Notes: generated from the sequence alone by a model not told the origin. Numbered from the stretch's first letter, positions 41,371 to 50,496 are shown. The stretch is 64,000 bases of DNA from Actinobacteria bacterium Ga0077560 (GCA_001464275.1 LNFL01000057.1:37016-101015), one strand, 5' to 3'. Numbers and translations are program-made.

Positions 41371-42804
41371 TCAACTGAACCGCTGGTCCGAGGACCGTTC
41401 GCTTCCCGGCGCCGGGAGGCGGGCAGCCAGCGAGCGAGGGAACCTCACGCCGACCGCACCCCCGGTCCCCGGGGCCCGTCGCCGCCGCAGCAGCGTGATC
41501 ACGAGGATGAGCGCACCGAGTCCCCACCCGAGGTGCGGCGGCCATTCGGGCGCGGGGTCGAGCCACCACTGGAGGTAGAGGAACGGGGCCGCCGAGGCGA
41601 TGACCACGGCGGGTGCCGCGATCCAGGCGGACATCAGTGGAACGAGGGCCAGCGGTGCGAGCAGGTACCAGGGGTAGCTCGGCGAGCCCAGCAGGAACGC
41701 GACCACCAGCAGCAGCCCGGCCCGGTCGAGCATCGCCCGGGCGTCGTCCCGAGGATCCCGCAGGCACCACACCGCGACGCCGCCGACGATGAGCGCGGCG
41801 AGCACGGGATACCAGCGGTCGGCGGTGACGGGACCGATGTCCAGCGGCCCGGTGAATCGCTCCGCCTGAGCGAGCAGGTAGTAGCGCCGGCCGTCGGCGA
41901 ACCCCTCCTCGTCGAGATAGCCGGGGAGATAGCCGAGGACGCCGCTGCCGACCCCCAGATACGGAAGGTAGGCCGCGACCGCCGTGACGCCGAACGCGGC
42001 GGGGAGTCGCCACATGCGTCGGCCGCGGCCCGCGACCGCTGGCAGGGCCGCCGCAACGGACGGTTTGACCAGGGCGCCGGCGGCCAGCAGCACGCCGCCG
42101 AGGCCATCCCGGCGGCGTCCGGCCACCGCGACCAGCGCCGCCAGGAGCAGCAGCACCGCGACGGCATCGACGTGGCCGCTGCGGCCGACCTCCATCACCC
42201 CGAGCGGATGCCATCCGTAGAGCAGTGCCCAGGCCGGGGGCCGGCCGATGCGCGCCAGCAGGATCCCGATGAGCAACACGCTCAGCACGTCCAGGACGCT
42301 GAAGGCCAGCTTGACGCGTGTGACCGTGTCCAGGCCGAGTTGGTGCAGTCCGGCGAACACCCCCTGCGCGACCGGTGGATAGATCGTGGGGTCGTCGATG
42401 TGGTTGATGTTCGGATGGACCACCGGGTCCCGCAGGGCGGACAGGCGCGGGTCGTCCGGGGCGTACCGGTAGGGGTTGATCCCGGCGGCCTGGACCCGGC
42501 CGTCCCAGACGTAGCGGTTGATGTCACCGGACAGATCGGGGGGGTTCGGCACCAGGACCAGTCGTGCGCCGAACGCGACGACGAGCACGAGGAGGAACAC
42601 CGCCCGGCCGCGGGGACGGCGGGTGACCACCCACACGCCCGCAAGTGCCCACAGCGCGAGCCCGACGGCCACGGCGGCGGAGTAGCTCCCGGGGTGCTCG
42701 CGGCTGAGATCCCACGTGCCCGACCAGGCCGCCACCCCGATCACGGCCGCACCCATGCCGGCCAGGACCGCGAGATCCGGCCGGGTGCCGCGCCGATTCG
42801 TCAT
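41371..42804 (-). CDS. Polytopic membrane glycosyltransferase-like protein (GT87/mannosyltransferase type)
   Basis: 477 aa from ATG 42802-42804 (ATGA overlap with the epimerase gene). About 11-12 membrane helices. The loop after the second helix, LVLVPNPPDLSGDINRYVWDGRVQAAGINPYRYAP, is the acidic extracytoplasmic loop of GT-C enzymes that take lipid-phosphate sugars. The middle segment LLYGWHPLGVMEVGRSGHVD contains a further HxD. Likely adds hexoses to a lipid or surface glycan with the genes that precede it. Confidence 0.75.
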   Translation of the reverse strand: MTNRRGTRPDLAVLAGMGAAVIGVAAWSGTWDLSREHPGSYSAAVAVGLALWALAGVWVVTRRPRGRAVFLLVLVVAFGARLVLVPNPPDLSGDINRYVWDGRVQAAGINPYRYAPDDPRLSALRDPVVHPNINHIDDPTIYPPVAQGVFAGLHQLGLDTVTRVKLAFSVLDVLSVLLIGILLARIGRPPAWALLYGWHPLGVMEVGRSGHVDAVAVLLLLAALVAVAGRRRDGLGGVLLAAGALVKPSVAAALPAVAGRGRRMWRLPAAFGVTAVAAYLPYLGVGSGVLGYLPGYLDEEGFADGRRYYLLAQAERFTGPLDIGPVTADRWYPVLAALIVGGVAVWCLRDPRDDARAMLDRAGLLLVVAFLLGSPSYPWYLLAPLALVPLMSAWIAAPAVVIASAAPFLYLQWWLDPAPEWPPHLGWGLGALILVITLLRRRRAPGTGGAVGVRFPRSLAARLPAPGSERSSDQRFS

Positions 42805-43925
42805 CCGGGGGCGACGGCCTGGATGATCCCGCGGCCCCGCAGCCCGCGTTCGGCGGCCCCGAAGTACTCGGTGATGTCGCCCTGGCCCGCGACCCAGCCC
42901 AGGTACCGGGCGATGCCGTCGGCAAGCGCCACCCGGGGGGCGTATCCCGCGGCGGCCGCGAGGGACGTGTCGGAGGTGAGGTGGCGCATCTCGCCCGGGC
43001 GGAACTCGCCGTGCACCTCCGCGGCGATGTCGATACCAAGCGCCGCCGACACCAGCCGTGCGACGTCCGCGATGGTGGTGGGGGTGCCGCTGCCGATGTT
43101 GACCGCGAGCCCGTCCAGCGCATCGGTGGTCGCCGCCAGGAGGTTCGCTTCGGCGACGTCCTCCACGAAGACCAGATCCCGTGTCTGCAGGCCGTCCTCG
43201 TAGAGCACCGGCGGCAGCCCGTTGAGCAACCGCGTCGCGAAGATGGCGATCACCCCGGTATAGGGGTTGAACAGCGACTGCCGCGGGCCGTACGTGCAGG
43301 AGTAGCGGAGCGCCACGGCGGGGATGCCGGTCTGCCGGGACCAGCCGAGGGTGAGCTGCTCCTGGTCGAGCTTGGTGATCGCGTAGGTGTTCTGGCCACC
43401 GACGGGCGCCCCTTCGGGGGTCGGCACGGACACCACGTCCGCGCCGCAGAGGGGACATGTCGGGGCGAACCGACCGCTCCGCAGGCGATCAAGCGCCCGT
43501 GCGCCGGGGAAGACGACCCCATGCACGGCGCATTCGCCGGCACCCTCCCGGTAGACCGCCTGGGAGGAGGCCACCACCACCTTCCGCACGGGCAGCCGGC
43601 TGTCGCGGATCGCCTCGAGCAGATGCGCGGTCCCGAGGCTGTTGACCGACACGAACTTGGCGATCTCGGGCATGTAACCCCCATAGGCCGCCTGGTGGAA
43701 CACCACATCGACGCCGCGCAGCGCACGCTCCACGGCGTCCCGGTCGCGGATGTCCGCGTGATGGAAGTCCACGTCATCGGGTATCCAGGCGGGACGGTCG
43801 CCACGGTGGGTCACCTGCTCGAGGTTGTCGAGGACCCGGACCCGGTGGCCGTCCCGGAGTAAGCGGTCGACCAGGTGCGAGCCGATCAGGCCCGCGCCGC
43901 CGGTCACCAGCGCGAGCTCGGTCAT
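42801..43925 (-). CDS. NAD-dependent sugar epimerase/dehydratase
   Basis: 374 aa, extended SDR. Rossmann motif VTGGAGLIGSHLVDRLL, catalytic Ser and Tyr-x3-Lys in VVVASSQAVY and YAITKLDQE, and a C-terminal NIGSGTPTTIADVARLV. Between the Ser and Tyr regions it has an insert with a CPLCG knuckle, unusual for UDP-sugar epimerases. It probably interconverts nucleotide sugars for the adjacent glycosyltransferases. Overlaps its neighbours by four bases on both sides. Confidence 0.87.
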   Translation of the reverse strand: MTELALVTGGAGLIGSHLVDRLLRDGHRVRVLDNLEQVTHRGDRPAWIPDDVDFHHADIRDRDAVERALRGVDVVFHQAAYGGYMPEIAKFVSVNSLGTAHLLEAIRDSRLPVRKVVVASSQAVYREGAGECAVHGVVFPGARALDRLRSGRFAPTCPLCGADVVSVPTPEGAPVGGQNTYAITKLDQEQLTLGWSRQTGIPAVALRYSCTYGPRQSLFNPYTGVIAIFATRLLNGLPPVLYEDGLQTRDLVFVEDVAEANLLAATTDALDGLAVNIGSGTPTTIADVARLVSAALGIDIAAEVHGEFRPGEMRHLTSDTSLAAAAGYAPRVALADGIARYLGWVAGQGDITEYFGAAERGLRGRGIIQAVAPG

Positions 43926-44575
43926 GTCCCGACCCCGGCGAGGCGCCCGAGTGCGGCGCACGTCGCCTCGCCCCCGGGGTGCCGCGCGAGCTCCTCTCTG
44001 AGGAGCGCGAGGTCCGTGACCTCGTCGACGTCGAAGGTCGCCTCCAGCAGCCCCACCGATACCCGGGCGTCCTCCGCGGCGACCAGGATCCGATCGAGTA
44101 CCGTGGCCGTGCTCATGGGGACGCCCGCGAGGACGTCGTGCCAGCCGCGCATGCCGATCAGGTAGTACCCGCCGTCGAAGGTCGGGCCGAGCACCAGATC
44201 CCGGTGGTCCAGCAGGTCGAACGCCCGGTCGACGACCGAGCGCCGCAGATGTGGGGAGTCGGAGCCGATCAGGACCGTGCGGTCCTCCCCCCGGCACCGC
44301 GCGGTGGAGAACAGGAAGCGCTGGCGGTCGGTCCAGTCGCCCTCCCCCTGCCCGAGGACCGAGACGAACCGTCGCCCCGCCAGCAGCGGTGCGAACTCCT
44401 CCCACGCTGTCACCGGTGTGACGAACCAGCCCGCCGTGGGGAACTCGGTCGCCAGGTCACGCACGAATGCGCGGTAGAGGGCGACCGCGGCCGCCGAGCC
44501 GATCCCGTGCGCCAGGCGGGTCTTCACCTCACCCTCCCGAGGCGCCTTGGCCGCGATGTACAGGCGGCGGGTCAT
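43922..44575 (-). CDS. TIGR04282/DUF2064-type GT-A glycosyltransferase
   Basis: 217 aa from the ATG at 44573-44575 (MTRRLYIAAKAP), which overlaps the GT2 stop; the track start lies eight codons upstream. Motifs IAAKAPREGEVKTRLA, LIGSDSPHLRRSVVD and LGPTFDGGYYLIGM match the rSAM/selenodomain-associated transferase 1 family, which has a CofC/nucleotidyltransferase-like fold. Such genes are found with TIGR04283-like GT2 genes, as here. The product is unknown. Confidence 0.82.
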   Translation of the reverse strand: MTRRLYIAAKAPREGEVKTRLAHGIGSAAAVALYRAFVRDLATEFPTAGWFVTPVTAWEEFAPLLAGRRFVSVLGQGEGDWTDRQRFLFSTARCRGEDRTVLIGSDSPHLRRSVVDRAFDLLDHRDLVLGPTFDGGYYLIGMRGWHDVLAGVPMSTATVLDRILVAAEDARVSVGLLEATFDVDEVTDLALLREELARHPGGEATCAALGRLAGVGT

Positions 44576-45324
44576 CGGGCCGGCGCGGCCGGCCGCCACC
44601 GCGAATGCCGCAGGATCGCCCGGGTGATGAAGATCGCCGCGCCCACCGAGCCGCGCAGCGTCCCACCCACCTTCGACACGCCGACGCGCCGGCGGTAGGA
44701 GACCGGGACCTCGAGATAGCGCAGGCCCGCCCGCCGGGACTTGACGACCATCTCCGTCGACCAGCCGTAGGTCATCTCACACATCTCGAGGCGCAGCAGG
44801 TCATCTCGCCGGATCGCGCGGAACGGTCCGAGGTCACTCACGCGCACCCCGTGCAGCGACCGCAGCAGCGCTGATGCGACCCGGTTCCCCGCCACCTGTT
44901 GTGCCGTCATGGCCCCCGTCTCGCGCCCCGACGCCACGCGGCAACCCACCACCAGGTCGGCGTCGCCGTCCAGGATGGGTGTGACGATGCGCGGAAGCTC
45001 CGCCGGGTCATCCGCGGCGTCCCCGTCCAGCAGCACGATCACATCGGCTCCCTCGGCGGCCGCGACGCCCGCGTGGCACGCGCGCCCGTATCCGCGGATC
45101 GGTTCGCTCACCACGGTCGCGCCCGCGGCCGCCGCCACCATGGCGGTCTGGTCGTGCGATCCGTTGTCCACGACGATGACGCGGTCGATCAGCGGCTGCG
45201 CCCTCAACGCCGCAACCACCGCGCCGATCGCCTGCGCTTCATCGAGCGCCGGAACGACCGCGACGACACCCGTACCGCCTGGCGTGGGCGCCTCGGCGCC
45301 CGCCGTCCCGCGGCTCACGCCCAC
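44572..45324 (-). CDS. Family 2 glycosyltransferase (dolichyl-phosphate-type)
   Basis: 250 aa. GT-A motifs are VVAVVPALDEAQAIGAVV, VDNGSHDQTAMVA, VIVLLDGDAADD (DxD) and the later SDLGPFRAIRRDDL. Similar to polyprenol-phosphate hexose synthases, which would supply lipid-linked sugar to the GT87-like membrane protein downstream. First gene of the four-gene sugar operon; 55 bases separate it from the DoxX gene. Confidence 0.88.
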   Translation of the reverse strand: MGVSRGTAGAEAPTPGGTGVVAVVPALDEAQAIGAVVAALRAQPLIDRVIVVDNGSHDQTAMVAAAAGATVVSEPIRGYGRACHAGVAAAEGADVIVLLDGDAADDPAELPRIVTPILDGDADLVVGCRVASGRETGAMTAQQVAGNRVASALLRSLHGVRVSDLGPFRAIRRDDLLRLEMCEMTYGWSTEMVVKSRRAGLRYLEVPVSYRRRVGVSKVGGTLRGSVGAAIFITRAILRHSRWRPAAPAR

Positions 45325-45379
45325 CCGGGTGCCAGGGCCCGGGCCACAAAGGACATACCGGAAGCGAGCGGTGCGGACC

Positions 45380-45928
45380 TCACAGCGGCCACCGCATCAG
45401 CGTCGGCCGGCTCCGGATGATGCGGCCATCGAGCCCCCACACCCGGCCGGCCGGGATGAGCGCGAGGACCACCAGGGGCACCCACTCATGGGGCTGCTCG
45501 AACATCCACCGGCTGCTGGTGAAGTACAGCGCGGCGAGGAACAGCTGCTGCCCAAGGCCTGCGAGTGCCGCCAGCCGTGTCAGCAGACCGAGGATCAGCA
45601 GCGCGCCAATCCCGAGCTCCATCAGCGTCACCAACCACTGCATCACGCCCCAGTTGGCGACGAACACGTGCTCGGCGACCCATCCGACCAGCGGCAGGTC
45701 CGTGCGGGCGCCCTCGTTCTCGAGGATCACGCGCGCCAGGTCCCGATCGATCAGCGTCCCCTTGTACGGGCCCACCGACACGGTCGTGAAGTCGAAGAGC
45801 TTGGAGATCCCGTTGGTGAACAGGATCACTCCGAAGAAGATCCGGATCACCGCCATGCCGCGAGCGAGGAGGTCCGCGTCGAGGAGCGGACCGGCGGGGG
45901 CGGGTGACCGGCTCAGCAGGTGGCGCAT
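45380..45928 (-). CDS. DoxX-family membrane protein
   Basis: 182 aa from the ATG at 45926-45928 with AGGAAGGA upstream. Four hydrophobic helices, with IRIFFGVILFTNGISKLFDF and QWLVTLMELGIGALLILGLLTRLAALAGLGQQLFLAALY being the DoxX-type segments. DoxX proteins appear in redox, sulfur or glycan contexts and often have no defined activity. Divergent from the acyl-CoA dehydrogenase operon across a 240-base promoter gap. Confidence 0.82.
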   Translation of the reverse strand: MRHLLSRSPAPAGPLLDADLLARGMAVIRIFFGVILFTNGISKLFDFTTVSVGPYKGTLIDRDLARVILENEGARTDLPLVGWVAEHVFVANWGVMQWLVTLMELGIGALLILGLLTRLAALAGLGQQLFLAALYFTSSRWMFEQPHEWVPLVVLALIPAGRVWGLDGRIIRSRPTLMRWPL

Positions 45929-46168
45929 GGTGTCCTTCCTGGACGTGGGCGGAGAGGTCGCCGACCGGGTCGGGCAGCGCGGCCAGACGCCGACGCGCCG
46001 CACCATGACAGCGTCCCCTCTCCCGGGCCATTACGCAGTCCTTAACCCCGCCCGGCGCCGGGCCCGGCGCCCCCGGCGTGTTCAGCGCAGCGTAAGCATT
46101 GCCCCATTGCCCGCCCGGTCAGCGCTCGTGAGGATCCGCCACGAGCAATCAACCGGAGGTGGGATGAC

Positions 46169-47302
46169 ATGCCGCAGGTGATGGATCGACTGTCCCAGGC
46201 GCTGCCGGCGATCCGCGATGGTGCGGAGTCGGTCGACGCCAACGCCGAGTTCCCCACCGCCTCCGTCCAAGCCCTCGCCGAGAGCGGCCTGCTGGGCCTC
46301 ACCCTGCCGACGGAGGTCGGCGGCATGGGCGGCTCGCCGCTCGACCTGGTCGACGCCGTGTCCGGGGTGGCCGCCGCCTGCGGTTCCACCTCGATGGTGT
46401 ACCTCATGCACCTCTCGGCCAGCGCGGTCATCTCGGCGGCGCCACCCGGTGACGCGGCGGAGACCCTGCACGGCCTCGCCGACGGTTCGTTGCTGTCGAC
46501 GCTGGCGTTCAGCGAGCGCGGCTCGCGGAGCCACTTCTGGGCACCCGTGTCCCAGGCCGAGCGCACCGCGAATGGCACCGTCACGCTCGGCGCCGACAAG
46601 AGCTGGGTCACCTCCGCGTCGCACGCCGACCTCTACGTCGCCAGCGCGCGGGCACCGGAGAGCACCGGCGCCACCGACACGAACCTCTACCTGGTGCCGC
46701 AGGCGGCCGACGGCGTGACCGTGGCGGGACGCTTCGACGGCCTCGGGCTCCGCGGCAACGATTCGGCCCCGGTCCGCCTCGACGTCGAGGTCCCCGAGGA
46801 CGCGCGGGTCGGCGACGACGGCTCGGGATTCGGCCTGATGATGCAGGTGGTGCTGCCCTGGTTCAGCCTCGGCAACGCGGCGGTGTCGCTCGGACTCGCG
46901 CGCTCGGCGCTGGAGCGCGCGATCGAGCACGTCAGCAGCACCGGCCTGGAGCACCTGGGGACCCGGCTGGCGGACCTGCCGACGATCCGCGCGTACCTGG
47001 CGAAGGCGTTCACCGACCTCGTCGCCCACGAGGCGCTCCTGCGCGAGACCGCCCGGCGTGTGGCGGAGCCGGATGACGGCACCATGCTGGCGGTGCTCGC
47101 CACGAAGGCCGGCTGCAACGAGGCCGCCCTGCGGATCACCGACACCGCCATGCGCGTGGCCGGGGGTGCCGGGTTCTCCAAGCAGGTCGGCATCGACCGG
47201 CCCTACCGCGACGCGCGGGCCGGCGGCGTGATGGCGCCGACCGCCGATGCGCTGTTCGAGTTCACCGGCCGGGCGCTGTGCGGCCTGGAGCTGTTCGCAT
47301 GA
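46169..47302 (+). CDS. Acyl-CoA dehydrogenase-like flavoprotein
   Basis: 377 aa from ATG 46169 with GGAGG nine bases before it. The ACAD fold is visible in ALAESGLLGLTLPTEVGGMGGS, the FAD-binding TLAFSERGSRSH and WVTSASHADLY strands, and the C-terminal VAGGAGFSKQVGIDRPYRDARAGGVMAPTADAL. The canonical catalytic Glu of straight-chain ACADs is not at its usual place, as in ACAD relatives acting as oxidases or on unusual thioesters. It overlaps the next gene (ATGA), so its function should be sought with it. Confidence 0.83.
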   Translation: MPQVMDRLSQALPAIRDGAESVDANAEFPTASVQALAESGLLGLTLPTEVGGMGGSPLDLVDAVSGVAAACGSTSMVYLMHLSASAVISAAPPGDAAETLHGLADGSLLSTLAFSERGSRSHFWAPVSQAERTANGTVTLGADKSWVTSASHADLYVASARAPESTGATDTNLYLVPQAADGVTVAGRFDGLGLRGNDSAPVRLDVEVPEDARVGDDGSGFGLMMQVVLPWFSLGNAAVSLGLARSALERAIEHVSSTGLEHLGTRLADLPTIRAYLAKAFTDLVAHEALLRETARRVAEPDDGTMLAVLATKAGCNEAALRITDTAMRVAGGAGFSKQVGIDRPYRDARAGGVMAPTADALFEFTGRALCGLELFA

Positions 47303-48132
47303 CGGGGGACGCTGCCGGGAACCGGGAGCTGGTGATCGGGGCGGTCGCGTACACCGCCAACGTGGTCCCCATCTGGGAGGGGATCCGCGACTACTTCCGT
47401 GCCAGTGAGACCCCCATCGACTTCGTGCTCTTCTCCAATTACGAGCGGCAGGTCACCGCCCTGATCGACGGGCACATCGACATCGCCTGGAACACCAACG
47501 TCGCCTGGGTCCGCACCCTCCGCCGCACCGGTGGAACCGCCCGGGCACTGGCGATGCGCGACACCGACCTGGTCTTCCAGACGCTCTTGGTCGCACGCGC
47601 GGGAGACCACATCGACGGCCTGGAGTCGCTGCGCGGGCGCCGGATCGCACTCGGATCCAGGGACTCCGGACAGGCGTGCATCCTCCCGCTGCACTTCCTC
47701 TCGCGAGCCGGGATCGGCGCGGACGACGTCCGGCTCGTGCGGTTCGACTCCGACGTGGGCAAGCACGGCGACACCGGCCGTTCGGACCTGGACGCCGTGC
47801 GGGCGGTGCTCGAGGACCAGGCCGACGTCGCGGCCGTCGGGGTGAACACCTGGCAGGCCCTCACCGCCGCCGGTGACGCGACCGTCGCCGACCTGCGGGT
47901 CGTGTGGGAGTCCGAGCACTACAACCACTGCAACTTCACCGCGCTGGACACGCTCGACCGAACCCTCAGCGACGCGTGGGTGAAGACGCTGCTGGGGATG
48001 AGCTGGGACGTGCCGGAGCACCGGCGCATCCTCGAACTCGAGGGCCTGCGGGAATGGAAGCTGCCCGAGCTCACCGGCTACGAGTCGCTCATGCGGGCCA
48101 TGGACGAGCAGGGCATCGGTGACGCCTGGTGA
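47299..48132 (+). CDS. PhnD/NMT1-like substrate-binding-fold protein without signal peptide
   Basis: 277 aa from ATG 47299 overlapping the preceding stop. The periplasmic-binding fold appears as IGAVAYTANVVPIWEGIRDYF, FSNYERQVTALIDGHIDIAWNTNVAWV, LGSRDSGQACILPLHFL and ADVAAVGVNTWQAL, as in phosphonate (PhnD) and sulfonate/thiamine-precursor binding proteins. It lacks a signal peptide and no ABC genes are near, so it is probably cytosolic, as in THI5/NMT1-like or enzyme-type homologues. GTGA overlap with the radical-SAM gene. Confidence 0.75.
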   Translation: MTGDAAGNRELVIGAVAYTANVVPIWEGIRDYFRASETPIDFVLFSNYERQVTALIDGHIDIAWNTNVAWVRTLRRTGGTARALAMRDTDLVFQTLLVARAGDHIDGLESLRGRRIALGSRDSGQACILPLHFLSRAGIGADDVRLVRFDSDVGKHGDTGRSDLDAVRAVLEDQADVAAVGVNTWQALTAAGDATVADLRVVWESEHYNHCNFTALDTLDRTLSDAWVKTLLGMSWDVPEHRRILELEGLREWKLPELTGYESLMRAMDEQGIGDAW

Positions 48133-49121
48133 GCACACGGCTCGCCATGCGAATGGTGGAGCTGGTCGGGGCAGCCGCCGCGGGGTCGCGCGTGTCGGTC
48201 CCGATCGACGGGACCGATCAGGTCGATCTGGTCCGGCGGTGGGCGGAGGCGACGGGCAACACGGTCCTCGTCGTCCATGACCAGGCCGTGGACCTCGTGC
48301 GCGGCCGGGTCGAGGACCCCATCCGGGCTCTGCCGCCCGAGGCCCGCCCCGGCCACCGGCTCTGGCTCTACACGAACCTGCACTGCAACCTGGCCTGCGA
48401 CTACTGCTGTGTGAGCTCATCCCCTCACGCCGCCCCGCGGATCCTGAGTGCCGCCGAGGTGCGCAGGCTCGTGGACGAGGCGACCGACTTGGGGACCAGG
48501 GAGCTCTACCTCACCGGCGGGGAGCCGTTCCTGCGACCCGACATCGACGAGGTCATCGGCATCGCAACGGGATCCCTGCCCACCACCGTGCTGACCAACG
48601 CCATGGTCTGGACCGGACGACGACGGGATCTGCTGGAGCGGCTCGACCGGGAGGGGCTGACGCTCCAGGTGAGTCTCGACGGGGCGTCCGGGGAGCTGCA
48701 CGACCTGCACCGCGGCGCCGGGAGCTTCGCCCGGGCGCTGACCGGAGTCCGCACGGCGATCTCCCTGGGCTTCCGGGTCCGGCTGGCGGCCACCCTGGCC
48801 GCCGACGCCGAGGACGCCGCCCAGCAGGTCTTGGATCTGGCCGAGCGGCTCGGTCTCGACCCGGAGGAACAGCTGATCCGACGGGTCGCCCGCCAGGGCG
48901 CGGCGAGCGACGGCCTGGTCGTGTCGCGGGCCTCGCTGGTCCCGGAGGTGTGCGCGACCGCCGACGGCTTCTGGTGGCACCCGCTGGTGGCGCTCGACCC
49001 GGCGATGCGGGTCGCCGACCCGGGTGCGTCCCTCGACCAAGTGATCTCCGAGGTCCGCGATGAGTACCGCGCGTTCCGGCTCGAGGGCGACCTGCTCGCC
49101 CACACCTTCCCGTGCGCGTGA
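48129..49121 (+). CDS. Radical SAM protein with N-terminal TusA-like domain
   Basis: 330 aa from a GTG overlapping the previous stop. Residues about 1-65 (MVELVGAAAAGSRVSVPIDG, DLVRRWAEATGNTVLVV) look like a TusA/SirA fold, but the Cys-Pro active site is absent. The radical-SAM core follows, with CNLACDYCCVSS giving the CxxxCxxC cluster and LTGGEPFLRP for SAM. A C-terminal Cys region (PEVCATADGFWWHP, TFPCA) may bind an auxiliary cluster, in a shortened SPASM manner. The substrate is unknown; coupling to the flavoprotein and binding-fold protein suggests a joint pathway. Confidence 0.8.
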   Translation: MSTRLAMRMVELVGAAAAGSRVSVPIDGTDQVDLVRRWAEATGNTVLVVHDQAVDLVRGRVEDPIRALPPEARPGHRLWLYTNLHCNLACDYCCVSSSPHAAPRILSAAEVRRLVDEATDLGTRELYLTGGEPFLRPDIDEVIGIATGSLPTTVLTNAMVWTGRRRDLLERLDREGLTLQVSLDGASGELHDLHRGAGSFARALTGVRTAISLGFRVRLAATLAADAEDAAQQVLDLAERLGLDPEEQLIRRVARQGAASDGLVVSRASLVPEVCATADGFWWHPLVALDPAMRVADPGASLDQVISEVRDEYRAFRLEGDLLAHTFPCA

Positions 49122-49155
49122 TCCTCGTGCCTGGGCCGCCCGGACCGTGAGGGCC

Positions 49156-49181
49156 GCCCCGGGGTGAACCGACCCCGGGGC
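49156..49181. terminator. Bidirectional hairpin terminator between the radical-SAM and osmC genes
   Basis: GCCCCGGGGT and ACCCCGGGGC form a 10-bp stem with loop GAACCG in the 70-base tail-to-tail gap. Confidence 0.7.
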
Positions 49182-49191
49182 GCCAGGCGTG

Positions 49192-49671
49192 TCAGGCGGC
49201 CACGGGAGAGGCCAGCTCCATGGTGGTCACGATCTCGATGGCGGGAGCGACGCTGCGCGCGTTGGGGCAACGGGCCGCATGGGTGGCGTGGACCTCCTCG
49301 GCCGCGGCGCGATGCTCCTCATCGAGCTCGAGCGCGTAGGTGACCTCGACCCGGCGCAGCACCAGCACCCCGTTGTCGTCGGGTTCCACCACACCGGTCG
49401 CGGTGGCGGTGAGGGCCTCGGGGCGCACCGGGACCCTCGCGCGCAGCATGGAGCCGGCGAGGGTGCCGATGAGGCAGCCGCCGATCGAGGCGGTCAGGTA
49501 ATCGAGGGTCGACGGCAGCGGGTTGGTCGCCACGGCGCGGTAGTGCTCGGCCACCGCACCGTGCATGCCGAACTGCACGGTGGTGCCGTTGGGCGGGAGG
49601 TCCGCCTCACGGTCAAGGCTCTTGGTGCCCTCGACAAAACGCAGAGGGATGGTGGTGGTGAACGCCGGCAT
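49192..49671 (-). CDS. OsmC/Ohr-family protein
   Basis: 159 aa from ATG 49669-49671 with GGGAGG six bases upstream; the track ORF is extended through the TetR gene by antisense openness. OsmC features are NPLPSTLDYLTASIGGCLIGTL with the first redox Cys and ATHAARCPNARS with the second, about 65-70 residues later. Such proteins reduce organic hydroperoxides with two thiols. Divergent from a TetR gene with a shared operator, so probably repressed by it. Confidence 0.87.
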   Translation of the reverse strand: MPAFTTTIPLRFVEGTKSLDREADLPPNGTTVQFGMHGAVAEHYRAVATNPLPSTLDYLTASIGGCLIGTLAGSMLRARVPVRPEALTATATGVVEPDDNGVLVLRRVEVTYALELDEEHRAAAEEVHATHAARCPNARSVAPAIEIVTTMELASPVAA

Positions 49672-49693
49672 GTCGGTCCTCCCGCACGGGGTG

Positions 49694-49719
49694 AATTGTT
49701 GTGCGCATGCTAAACAATT
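49694..49719. promoter_or_regulatory. Operator palindrome in the osmC-tetR divergent promoter
   Basis: AATTGTT (49694-49700) and AACAATT (49713-49719) form a perfect 7-bp inverted repeat with a 12-bp spacer, 23 bases from the osmC start and 35 from the tetR start. It is a plausible TetR-dimer site controlling both genes. Confidence 0.6.
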
Positions 49720-49753
49720 GTCCGGTGGTCGGCGGTCCGTTACGGTCAAGCCC

Positions 49754-50341
49754 ATGCCACCCGGCCGCCCACGCAGCTTCGACACCGATGCCGCCATCGA
49801 GAACGCGCTCGAGCTGTTCTGGCGCCGGGGTGTCAGAGGGACGAGCACGCGGGACCTTGAGGCCCGGCTCGGGGTACGCCAGGCGAGCCTGTACGCGGCC
49901 TTCGGTTCGAAGGCCGACCTCGCGGGTTTGGCCATGGACCGGTACATCGCCCGGATCGACGCCGCGCTGGTCACCCCGCTGCGCGAAGCGCCCGACGGCC
50001 TCCCGGCCATCCGGCGCTTCATCGAGGACCTGGCGCACTGGCTCACCGCGGACGGGGTGCGGGGCTGCATGCTGGGACGTGCGATGAGCGAGGGCCCTGC
50101 CGAGCCCGCCGTCACCGACCGGATCGCCACATACCGGCGGCATCTCGCGGCCGCGATCGGCGCCGCGCTCGCCCGGGCCTCCGAGGCGGGAGAAATCGAA
50201 GCGCCGACGGTCACCGCACGCGCCGACCTGCTGCGCACGGCCGTTCTGGGGCTCAACCTCGCCGTCGTCGCCGGAGCCTCCCGCGAGGAGGTCCGGGCCA
50301 TGGCCGCAGGGGTCTCCGAGGAGATCGGCCGCTGGACCTGA
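49754..50341 (+). CDS. TetR-family transcriptional regulator
   Basis: 195 aa from ATG 49754 (MPPGRPRSFDTDAAIEN). The N-terminal helix-turn-helix is RDLEARLGVRQASLYAAFGSKADL, and the C-terminal ligand domain is of the TetR_C type with GCMLGRAMSEGP. It faces osmC and is expected to repress it and itself. The effector is not evident; a thiol-reactive or hydroperoxide signal would suit the OsmC target. Confidence 0.88.
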   Translation: MPPGRPRSFDTDAAIENALELFWRRGVRGTSTRDLEARLGVRQASLYAAFGSKADLAGLAMDRYIARIDAALVTPLREAPDGLPAIRRFIEDLAHWLTADGVRGCMLGRAMSEGPAEPAVTDRIATYRRHLAAAIGAALARASEAGEIEAPTVTARADLLRTAVLGLNLAVVAGASREEVRAMAAGVSEEIGRWT

Positions 50342-50496
50342 CCGCGAGGCCCGACCCGGCGTTGGCCCGCTGCACCGCGGGCCTTCCACCGCCCGGTCAC
50401 CATCGAGGCTGCGCAGCTGGACCCCGCTTGCTGCAGGATGCGTCGAGAAGTCTTCCGGTGTTGCGGCCCACAGTCACGTGCGCCACAATTGTGCCC

